Shown here: one piece after another, positions 15,016 to 20,795 of the stretch
Layout of the letters: every line of letters begins with the position of its first letter
How positions within the stretch are numbered: position 1 is the first letter of the stretch
Origin: an uncultured Clostridia bacterium
GTDB taxonomy: Bacteria; Bacillota; Clostridia; TANB77; CAG-508
Reading direction: 5' to 3'
Assembly (NCBI GenBank): GCA_944389715.1
Contig: CALXNI010000001.1
Location: 1 to 23,093, forward strand
Length of the DNA stretch: 23,093 nt
Notes under the pieces: generated by a model
The model's input: the letters and a program-made list of their open reading frames with translations, nothing else
What the model was told of the DNA's origin: nothing
Database searches by the model: none
Translations under genes and position numbers: made by a program

Positions 15016-16323
15016 ATGAAAGATTATATAAGAGTTATTGGCGGAGGGCTTGCAGGCACTGAGGCTGCATATCAAATTGCAAAGAGAGGAATAAAGGTAA
15101 AACTATATGAGATGAAACCAAGCGTATTTTCCCCAGCTCATTCTAATAAAAATTTAGCAGAGATTGTATGTAGTAATTCTTTTAAATCTAATTCTATTAC
15201 CAATGCTTGTGGCTTGCTAAAAGAAGAGTTAAGAAGATTGGATTCCCTGCTTATAAAATGTGCTGATCAGACGTCGGTTCCTGCAGGACAAGCTTTAGCA
15301 GTAGATAGAGATAAATTTTCAAAATTAGTAACTGAAGAGATTGAAAAGTTGGAAAATGTTGAGATAATAAGAAAAGAGTTTTCTGATAGTATAGAAAAAG
15401 AGGATTCTATTACTATTATTGCAACAGGTCCACTAACATCAGAGAAAATGGAAAAACAGATCTTAAAGCTTACAGGTGAGGATAAACTTTATTTTTATGA
15501 TGCAGCTGCTCCAATTGTTACAAAGGATAGCATTAATATGAATATTGCTTTTTATGGAGATAGGTATGGAAAAGAAGGAGATAGCAGTTATATTAATCTT
15601 CCTTTTACCAAAGAAGAGTATTTAAATTTTTATAATGAATTAATAAATGCTGAAGTAGTAAATTTACATGAATTTGAAAAAAGAGAAATTTTTGAATGGT
15701 GTATGCCTATTGAAGTTATGGCAAAAAGAGGCGAAGACACTATAAGATTTGGTCCTCTAAAACCAGTAGGATTTACTGATCCAAGAACAGCAAAGAGGCC
15801 ATATGCAATTGTCCAATTAAGACAAGATAATGAAGAAGGAACATTGTATAATTTAGTAGGATTTCAAACAAATTTAAAATTTGGAGAACAGAAAAGAGTT
15901 TTTTCTATGATACCAGGTCTAGAGAATGCAGAGTTTATTAGATATGGTGTTATGCATAGAAATACATATATTAATTCGCCAATACTATTAAATAGTACTT
16001 TTAATTTAAAAAATAATAAAAATGTATTTTTTGCAGGACAAATTACAGGTGTAGAGGGATATGTTGAATCTATTGCAGCAGGATTGTGTGCAGGTATAAA
16101 TGCTAGTAATTTGTATACAAATAATTCATTAATTTCATTTCCAGAGGAAACTGTTATTGGTGCTTTAGCTAAGTATATATCTTCTCCTAATAAAAAATTC
16201 CAACCCATGAATGCTAATTTTGGAATATTACCTCCTTTACAAGAGAAAATAAAAGATAAACAAGAAAGATATAAAAAAATGGCGGATAGAAGCTTAGGAA
16301 ATATTAATCTAGACAATATATAA
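15016..16323 (+). CDS. trmFO: Methylenetetrahydrofolate-tRNA-(uracil-5-)-methyltransferase TrmFO
   Basis: 435 residues, full length for the family. It makes 5-methyluridine at position 54 of the tRNA T-loop using methylenetetrahydrofolate and FADH2. It opens with the FAD-binding RVIGGGLAGTEAAYQIAKRG. Family motifs are YEMKP, C52 in EIVCSNSFKSN, PAGQALAVDRDKF, EWCMPIEVMAKRGEDT (second conserved Cys), FGPLKPVG, TDPRTAKRPYAIVQLRQDN and FAGQITGVEGYVESIAAGL. ATG 15016 follows AAAAAAGGAGATT. That ribosome binding site is immediately next to the right inverted repeat of the RAYT element, so insertion occurred between the gene and its original upstream region or supplied part of it. The frame is intact and contains no in-frame CGG. 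Confidence 0.96.
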   Translation: MKDYIRVIGGGLAGTEAAYQIAKRGIKVKLYEMKPSVFSPAHSNKNLAEIVCSNSFKSNSITNACGLLKEELRRLDSLLIKCADQTSVPAGQALAVDRDKFSKLVTEEIEKLENVEIIRKEFSDSIEKEDSITIIATGPLTSEKMEKQILKLTGEDKLYFYDAAAPIVTKDSINMNIAFYGDRYGKEGDSSYINLPFTKEEYLNFYNELINAEVVNLHEFEKREIFEWCMPIEVMAKRGEDTIRFGPLKPVGFTDPRTAKRPYAIVQLRQDNEEGTLYNLVGFQTNLKFGEQKRVFSMIPGLENAEFIRYGVMHRNTYINSPILLNSTFNLKNNKNVFFAGQITGVEGYVESIAAGLCAGINASNLYTNNSLISFPEETVIGALAKYISSPNKKFQPMNANFGILPPLQEKIKDKQERYKKMADRSLGNINLDNI

Positions 16324-16333
16324 AATGAAAAAA

Positions 16334-16372
16334 GAGTGCTAATTAAAGTTTTAAATAATTAGCACCTTTTTT
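16334..16372. terminator. Terminator of trmFO, probably shared with the convergent minus-strand gene
   Basis: GTGCTAATT (16336-16344) pairs with AATTAGCAC (16357-16365) and is followed by a T run. An A-rich stretch precedes the left arm, so it can act in both directions. Confidence 0.85.
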
Positions 16373-16391
16373 ATTGTATAAGAAAAATCGA

Positions 16392-17486
16392 CTATTCTCC
16401 TCTTTCGTTAGAATCATTACCTTTTTGCCTTGCAACTTTATGCAAATTTTCTTGATACTGTTCATTAAGATATTTTTGAACAATTTCTGAATTATACTCA
16501 TCTTTTGATAGTTTTACATCTTCTAAGAAAGTAGATTTTGCAGAAGCATTTGGCTCTATAGGATTTGGCTCTATATTTTGTGTTCTTCTTGCTCGCCATT
16601 CATTAATTGAATATTTTAATCTTTGTATTGGATGAAACCAAGATGGTTTTTGTGCTGGAACAGGAGCAAGTGAAGATGGAGAAGTTTGATTTACAACATT
16701 AGTATCTTTAGCGACTGATAAATTATCCATGGCTTTATCATAATTGTTTATAGATTTTTCACAACCTGCTATTTGCCTATCAATATTACCATATGAATGT
16801 ATATTTTCTAATATATTTTTATCTATTTCAGGATGATTTTTAGCAAAATAATCTACTAAATCTGAACGCCTATCTGCAAGAGACTTGGTAGAATGATTTT
16901 TTTCATCTATTGCATCAGAAAGATCCTTTTGCTCTTCTGGTGTTGAAGGTGGAGTTGCTTTATATTTATCTATTATTTTATCACACTTTCTTATAGACTT
17001 TTCATAACCTTCAATACCTTTAAGCCATTTTTGAATATTTGGATGTGCATCAACAATTTGTTTTATTGTTTCTAACTGTTGCTTTTTATTTAATTCTGCT
17101 TTTTTCTTTCTATCATATTTTTTATAAAGTATTGAATCAAGTTTTTGTTTTATTTCTGGATCTTTGCTTAATTCTTCAAATTTTTCGTCTACAATTTTTT
17201 GTTGATTAGCTAAGAAATCACTAGCTTTTTGTATTTTATCTCTTAAATCAAGTACATTTTTACGTATTGTTTCTAAATCTTTTTCTAACATATCAGCTGT
17301 AGCTCTATCATTTCTTGACAAAGCATATTCCTTTTTTTTTTTTTTTTCTTTAAAATCTTTTACAGCTAAGTCTAAATCTGCTTGAAACTGTGTAATTTTA
17401 TCTTTTAGTCCGCCTGGTGATGTTAATTTTTTTAAAATATTATTTTCTTTTGAATAATCTTTATTTAATTCTTCTATAGTAGCCAT
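16392..17486 (-). CDS. Coiled-coil protein of unknown function (364 aa)
   Basis: ATG 17486 follows AGGAGGTAATT. The protein has no signal peptide or membrane span. It is highly charged and helical, with long coiled-coil stretches at about residues 20-150 (Lys/Glu-rich, KEKKKKKEYALSR, LEKDLETIRKNVLDLRDKI) and 165-260. A Pro/Ser/Ala linker (SPSSLAPVPAQKPSWFHP) and a basic segment (INEWRARRT) follow. Repeated pieces of similar pattern (GYEKSIRKCDKIIDKY at about 170 and GCEKSINNYDKAMDNL at about 250) suggest an internal duplication. I do not recognise a family. It is cotranscribed with a 50-residue protein from a consensus promoter at 17694-17722, and both frames look well maintained. A cytoplasmic scaffold or a secreted effector without a signal peptide are equally possible from what can be seen. 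Confidence 0.7.
   Translation of the reverse strand: MATIEELNKDYSKENNILKKLTSPGGLKDKITQFQADLDLAVKDFKEKKKKKEYALSRNDRATADMLEKDLETIRKNVLDLRDKIQKASDFLANQQKIVDEKFEELSKDPEIKQKLDSILYKKYDRKKKAELNKKQQLETIKQIVDAHPNIQKWLKGIEGYEKSIRKCDKIIDKYKATPPSTPEEQKDLSDAIDEKNHSTKSLADRRSDLVDYFAKNHPEIDKNILENIHSYGNIDRQIAGCEKSINNYDKAMDNLSVAKDTNVVNQTSPSSLAPVPAQKPSWFHPIQRLKYSINEWRARRTQNIEPNPIEPNASAKSTFLEDVKLSKDEYNSEIVQKYLNEQYQENLHKVARQKGNDSNERGE
17332..17347 (-). repeat. 16-base A homopolymer inside the coiled-coil gene
   Basis: Sixteen consecutive A on the coding strand encode part of a run of five lysines (about residues 48-52). A tract this long is prone to replication or transcription slippage, which would truncate the protein. 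Confidence 0.9.
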
Positions 17487-17499
17487 AATTACCTCCTAA

Positions 17500-17652
17500 T
17501 TAATTATCTTTATTTAATATATCATCACAAGTCTTTAACATATCATTTACTTTTGAAACTAAATCATCTAATTCAATTTTTAAATCAGCTAACTCCTCAA
17601 GTGATAGTTTTTCTAAATCTTCATTAGTTATATTTATGAAATCATTTTCCAT
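17500..17652 (-). CDS. Small acidic protein, 50 aa, unknown function
   Basis: ATG 17652 lies 6 bases after AGGAGG; the frame runs to TAA at 17500-17502. The protein begins MENDFINITNEDLEKLSLEE and continues as a heptad-patterned acidic helix (LADLKIELDDLVSKVNDM). An ATG at 17658 also in frame overlaps the ribosome binding site and is less likely. The next gene starts 13 bases downstream, so the two form an operon. The good ribosome binding site and the consensus promoter support a real gene. It could be a partner or regulator of the coiled-coil protein; no function is assigned. Confidence 0.7.
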   Translation of the reverse strand: MENDFINITNEDLEKLSLEELADLKIELDDLVSKVNDMLKTCDDILNKDN

Positions 17653-17693
17653 AAACATCCTCCTCTCTTGTATAAATACAATCTTACATTCTT

Positions 17694-17722
17694 ATTATAC
17701 AATAATTAGAAAAATATGTCAA
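17694..17722 (-). promoter_or_regulatory. Consensus sigma-A promoter of the 50-aa/364-aa operon
   Basis: On the minus strand TTGACA (17722-17717), exactly 17 bases, TATAAT (17699-17694). Both hexamers are perfect consensus, so expression should be strong unless repressed. Confidence 0.9.
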
Positions 17723-17746
17723 TATTAACATAAAACCAAAGAACAT

Positions 17747-17850
17747 GTTAACGTTCAGTATAAAATTCAAAAATATATTGATGTGTTTTAACAGATTTAT
17801 AATATTTTGCATTTAACATTACAAATTATAATTTTGGTCTGAACATTAAC
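17747..17850. repeat. Inverted repeat in the divergent region between the unknown operon and mraZ
   Basis: GTTAACGTTCAG (17747-17758) and CTGAACATTAAC (17839-17850) are complementary at 11 of 12 positions, about 80 bases apart. GAACAT also recurs beside both arms. The region 17723-17892 holds no gene. It could be a paired operator or a chance structure. Confidence 0.45.
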
Positions 17851-17892
17851 AAGAACATGAAAAAATAAAATAAAAAAATATTCAAAAAACTA

Positions 17893-17921
17893 TTGCATTT
17901 TATTAATTTATCATATAAAAT
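17893..17921 (+). promoter_or_regulatory. Candidate mraZ promoter
   Basis: TTGCAT (17893-17898), 17-base spacer, TAAAAT (17916-17921). The expected transcript start is just before the MraZ boxes. Confidence 0.6.
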
Positions 17922-17930
17922 ATGGTCAAA

Positions 17931-17955
17931 GTGGAACGAAGTGGAGGAAAGTGGA
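17931..17955 (+). promoter_or_regulatory. MraZ operator: three GTGGA boxes with 10-base period
   Basis: GTGGA at 17931-17935, 17941-17945 and 17951-17955 gives three direct repeats with 5-base spacers. A fourth GTGGA at 17982-17986 overlaps the mraZ ribosome binding site. Direct GTGG-type repeats separated by 5 bases upstream of mraZ are the known binding pattern of MraZ, which represses its own division/cell-wall cluster. Confidence 0.85.
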
Positions 17956-17990
17956 ATAAAAATCCTCTAAAATGAAAAGAGGTGGAACCT

Positions 17991-18422
17991 TTGTTAATAG
18001 GCGAATATGAACATACAATAGACGCAAAAGGAAGACTTATAATGCCAGCAAAACTAAAAGATGATATTGGCGAAAAGTTTGTTATAACACAAGGCCTAGA
18101 TGGATGTTTATTTGCATATTCACAGAGTGAATGGAAAAACTTCGAAGAAAAATTAAGAACGTTCCCACTTACTAATACAGATGCAAGAGCATTAAAAAGA
18201 TTTTTCTTGGCAAGAGCAACAGAGTGTGAAATAGATAAACAAGGAAGATTTTTAATTAGCAGTAATTTAAGAGAATTTGCTTCGCTGCAAAAAGAAGTTG
18301 TTATTATTGGAGTTCTAGATAAAATAGAAATCTGGAGCAAAGATAAATGGCTTAAATATAGTGAACAAGAAAATATGGAAGCTGATGAAATTGCAGCAAG
18401 AATGGAAAACTTAGGTATATAA
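17991..18422 (+). CDS. mraZ: Transcriptional regulator MraZ
   Basis: 143 residues from TTG 17991, which gives the family start M-L-I-G-E-Y-E-H-T-I-D-A-K-G-R and has GAGGTG 6 bases upstream. A GTG at 17982 is in frame but lies within that ribosome binding site. There are two AbrB-like (SpoVT-AbrB) swapped-hairpin modules: HTIDAKGRLIMPAKLKD (about 8-25) and CEIDKQGRFLISSNLREFA (about 78-95), each with the conserved D-x-x-G-R. MraZ is a ring-forming DNA-binding protein that controls the first genes of the division and cell-wall cluster by binding boxes like those at 17931-17955. The next cluster gene, rsmH, is unusually far away (475 bases). Confidence 0.95.
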   Translation: MLIGEYEHTIDAKGRLIMPAKLKDDIGEKFVITQGLDGCLFAYSQSEWKNFEEKLRTFPLTNTDARALKRFFLARATECEIDKQGRFLISSNLREFASLQKEVVIIGVLDKIEIWSKDKWLKYSEQENMEADEIAARMENLGI

Positions 18423-18897
18423 CTTGTAAAAGTTTATATAAAATACAAAAGATAAATGTAGGAAAAGCATTAGAAACCTGAAGAGTTACAAAAGACTAAA
18501 CATACAAAAGAAAAAACAATAAAGTTTTTTACAAAAGATAAAATTTACAAAAGAAAAATATTATAAAAATTCACAAATGATTTTAATACCAAAGAAAAAA
18601 TGTAAGAGCGACTATATGTTAGTTGTGATAATGAATAAGATCCAAAAGCATATATACATTATTAGTCGCCAAAAAAGACACAAAAGTGTAGTCTTTGCAA
18701 ATGAAAAAGTAACTATAATTTACGAAAGTAAAATTATATATAAACAAAAGAAAAGTGTAGGGGCGGACGCCTCTGTCCGCCTGTAAATGAATACAAAAGA
18801 AAAATTAAATAGAACATAAGAGAGTTGGCAGTTGGTACATTTTTTTTACCAACTGTTTATACTTATTAGAAATTAGAGATTAGAGGTTAGATATTAA
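18423..18897 (+). other. Repeat-rich 475-base spacer between mraZ and rsmH
   Basis: No credible gene. The motif ACAAAAG occurs eight times between 18445 and 18799, five of them within the first 120 bases. A long imperfect inverted repeat has ends GCGACTA (18608-18614) and TAGTCGC (18663-18669). A smaller hairpin AAGACACA/TGTAGTCTT follows (about 18675-18697). A GTAG-type REP lies at 18757-18781, a hairpin CAGTTGGTA (18829-18837)/TACCAACTG (18847-18855) comes next, and heptamer repeats run into the rsmH start. In most Firmicutes mraZ and rsmH are almost adjacent. Confidence 0.7.
18757..18781 (+). repeat. GTAG-type REP hairpin (single)
   Basis: GTAG (18757-18760) followed by GGCGGAC/GTCCGCC (18762-18768 with 18775-18781). 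It is GC-rich in an AT-rich background and belongs to the same family as the hairpins at 19861, 20572-20743 and 22834-23073. Confidence 0.8.
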
Positions 18898-18900
18898 TTG
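18866..18900 (+). repeat. Heptamer tandem repeat running into the rsmH start codon
   Basis: Five units of 7 bases: TTAGAAA, TTAGAGA, TTAGAGG, TTAGATA, TTAATTG. The third unit provides the AGAGG ribosome binding site and the last ends with the TTG start codon of rsmH. The same heptamer family occurs at 20529-20563 and 22784-22825. Confidence 0.75.
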
Positions 18901-19840
18901 GAAAATATAAAGTTTAACCATTATCCAGTAATGCTAAATGAATGTATTGAAAACTTGAATATAAAACCAGATGGTATATATGTAGATGGAACAATACGGA
19001 GGAGCAGGACACAGTTTACAAATAGCAAAACGTTTATCTAATAAGGGATTACTAATTGGAATTGATAGGGATAAAGATGCCTTAAGCGTGGCCCAAGATA
19101 GATTAAAAGAATTTAGCAATGTAAAGTATGTTCATGATAATCATGACAATATAAAAGAGGTATTAGAAAATTTAAGTATAGATAAAGTTGATGGAATATT
19201 GTTAGATTTAGGGGTTTCCTCATATCAAATAGATGAAAACACACGAGGATTTACATATATGCAAGATGGACCTTTAGATATGAGAATGGATAAAACCCAA
19301 GAGCTAACAGCAGAATATGTTGTAAATAATTATAAAGAAGAAGAACTTGCAAAAATTATATACGAATATGGAGAAGAAAGATTTTCTCGTAGAATTGCAA
19401 AAAATATTTGTGAATATAGAAAAAAAGAAAAGATAGCAACAACAACGAAACTTGTAGAAATTATAGAAAAAAGTATACCAAAACAGCATAGAGAAAATCA
19501 AGGTCATACAGCTAAAAGAACATTTCAAGCAATTAGAATAGAAGTTAATAATGAAATTAAACCATTATATAACACAGTAATAAAATCAATAGACAGTTTA
19601 AAAAAGCAGGGAAGGCTATGTATTATTACTTTCCACTCATTAGAAGATAGAGCTGTAAAAAATGCATTTATTGATGCAACTGGAAAGTGCATATGTCCAC
19701 CAGAATTACCATATTGTGTTTGTGGAAAAAAAAGCTTAGGAAAGATAATTACAAAAAAACCTATTTTACCAACAGAAGATGAAATGAAAGAAAACTCAAG
19801 AAGCAAGAGTGCAAAACTAAGAGTGTTTGAGAAGATTTAA
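18898..19840 (+). CDS. rsmH: 16S rRNA (cytosine1402-N4)-methyltransferase RsmH, requires a +1 shift at 18997
   Basis: Methylates N4 of C1402 in the ribosomal decoding centre using S-adenosylmethionine. The proper start is TTG 18898 after AGAGG, giving MENIKFNHYPVMLNECIENL and IKPDGIYVDGTI, the typical RsmH N-terminus. The frame then reads CGG (18997-18999) and would stop after 14 further codons. Skipping C18997 gives GGA GGA GCA GGA CAC, i.e. the SAM-binding motif VDGTI-GGAGHS, and the frame continues to 19840. The total is about 313 residues, the usual family length. Later motifs are present: GIDRDKDAL, VDGILLDLGVSSYQID, GFTYMQDGPLDMRMD, TFQAIRIEVNNE, LCIITFHSLEDRAVK and the C-terminal Cys-rich CICPPELPYCVCGKK. 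A gene caller would start at ATG 18986 and lose motif I. The gene belongs to the mraZ cluster. Confidence 0.9.
18997..19000 (+). other. In-frame CGG +1 recoding site 2 (rsmH)
   Basis: Zero-frame codons are GGA ACA ATA CGG AGG AGC. Skipping C18997 gives ATA GGA GGA GCA GGA (Ile-Gly-Gly-Ala-Gly), the conserved SAM-binding loop of RsmH. The normal family sequence has no room for an extra residue or for arginine here. Confidence 0.75.
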
Positions 19841-19860
19841 TAAAGAATATCTCAAATAAT

Positions 19861-19887
19861 GTAGGGGTCGACGTTCTCGGCGACCCG
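19861..19887 (+). repeat. GTAG-type REP hairpin (single) between rsmH and ftsL
   Basis: GTAG (19861-19864), then GGGTCG (19865-19870) pairing with CGACCC (19881-19886), with an inner CG-TTCT-CG pairing. It may also act as a weak terminator or mRNA stabiliser between the two genes. Confidence 0.8.
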
Positions 19888-19957
19888 TTCAGTGAAGAAT
19901 TAATAGTGAAAATAAAGTATGCAAAAATTCTTCGAATTTTTAAAGGAGGTGTATATA

Positions 19958-20470
19958 GTGCCAAGAAATTTTAATAAATACCAATATGAAACAAGCCCAA
20001 GAAAACTTGAGCCAGAGTATACACCTATTAAAAATCCATATAAGGCAAAAAAAACAACAGCAAGAAAGATAAATACAAACAATAAAAAAGAAAAACAGCT
20101 AAAAAAGCAAAAGCGTAGGGCAATAAAATATTTGGTAATAGGATTCTTGATACTTTTTGCAATAAGCTATAGAAATTCACAAATTGATGAAAGTTTTGCT
20201 AAGCTTCAAGATTTAAAGCAGGAACTTTCAGATGTACAAAAACAAAATGAACAATTAGAGGTATCAATAGAAAGCGGATTAAACCTAAGTAATTTGGAAC
20301 AAGAAGCTAAAGAACAGCTAGGCATGCAAAAACTTAATTCAAAACAAACAATATATATGACACTACCAAAGGAAGATTATATAGAAGCGGCTACTGAAGA
20401 AGTAATCATCGAAGAAGAACAATCGGGCATTAAAGGTATAATAAATACAATTACGAATATATTTAAATAG
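19958..20470 (+). CDS. ftsL: FtsL-like septum formation protein
   Basis: 170 residues from GTG 19958, which lies 7 bases after AAAGGAGGT. An upstream ATG at 19919 is in frame but has no ribosome binding site. The cytoplasmic N-terminus is long and basic (about 60 residues, with KKTTARKINTNNKKEKQLKK). One membrane span follows (YLVIGFLILFAISYR, about residues 63-80), then an extracytoplasmic leucine-zipper coiled coil (FAKLQDLKQELSDVQKQNEQ, LEVSIESGLNLSNLEQEA) and LGMQK, then an acidic tail. Topology and position between rsmH and a class B PBP are those of FtsL, which links the FtsB/DivIC partner to the septal synthase complex. Sequence conservation in this family is low, so the call rests on architecture and gene order. 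Confidence 0.85.
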   Translation: MPRNFNKYQYETSPRKLEPEYTPIKNPYKAKKTTARKINTNNKKEKQLKKQKRRAIKYLVIGFLILFAISYRNSQIDESFAKLQDLKQELSDVQKQNEQLEVSIESGLNLSNLEQEAKEQLGMQKLNSKQTIYMTLPKEDYIEAATEEVIIEEEQSGIKGIINTITNIFK

Positions 20471-20505
20471 GATTAGTATTACATATATACTAATCTTATT
20501 TTATT
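20470..20505 (+). terminator. Terminator after ftsL
   Basis: GATTAGTAT (20471-20479) pairs with ATACTAATC (20487-20495), followed by TTATTTTATT. The T run is interrupted, so termination may be partial, leaving some readthrough to the PBP gene. Confidence 0.65.
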
Positions 20506-20512
20506 GAGAAAA

Positions 20513-20629
20513 AATTGTAATTTGTTTTTTAGAGATTAGAGGTTAGAGGTTGGAGATTAGAATTTAAAAATGTAGGGACGGCAATCTGCCGTCCGAAAAA
20601 TACGAAATTTATTGCAAACGTTGTAGGGG
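20513..20629 (+). repeat. Long direct repeat, copy A (heptamers plus REP), upstream of spoVD
   Basis: Starts AATTGTAATTTGTT, then five heptamers (20529-20563), the REP GTAG-GGACGGC-AATCT-GCCGTCC (20572-20594), and ends ATTGCAAACGTTGTAGGGG. It is nearly identical to copy B at 22768-22891. The main difference is one fewer heptamer, so the two copies flank the spoVD gene in the same orientation. Confidence 0.85.
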
Positions 20630-20743
20630 CGATTTTAATCGCCCACAAAACAAAATTAAATGCAGACGTTGTAGGGGTCGACGTTCTCGGCGACACGTGT
20701 TGAAATTAATAATTATCGGGCTGTCGAGGACGCCAGCCCCTAC
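20572..20743. repeat. REP hairpin array 1 (four hairpins)
   Basis: GTAG-headed hairpins at 20572-20594 (GGACGGC/GCCGTCC), 20623-20644 (GGGCGATT/AATCGCCC) and 20671-20697 (GTCG/CGAC, close to the copy at 19861), plus one in reverse orientation at 20717-20743 (GGGCT/AGCCC ending CTAC). Units are about 50 bases apart, joined by a recurring TTGCAAACGTT-like linker. Together with the repeat above, this fills 20506-20780; no gene is present. Confidence 0.85.
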
Positions 20744-20795
20744 ACAATAAGGAACCAATTTAATCATGTAAATTACAATTTTACAGAGGTGTTTT

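Noticed and set aside
18577..18786. 69-residue open frame between mraZ and rsmH
   Set aside because: No ribosome binding site, it runs through an inverted repeat and a REP hairpin, and the product is a Lys/Ile-rich low-complexity string.
18986..19840. rsmH starting at ATG 18986
   Set aside because: This would drop KFNHYPVMLNE and motif I. The ATG has no ribosome binding site and lies in the out-of-frame reading of the upstream part.
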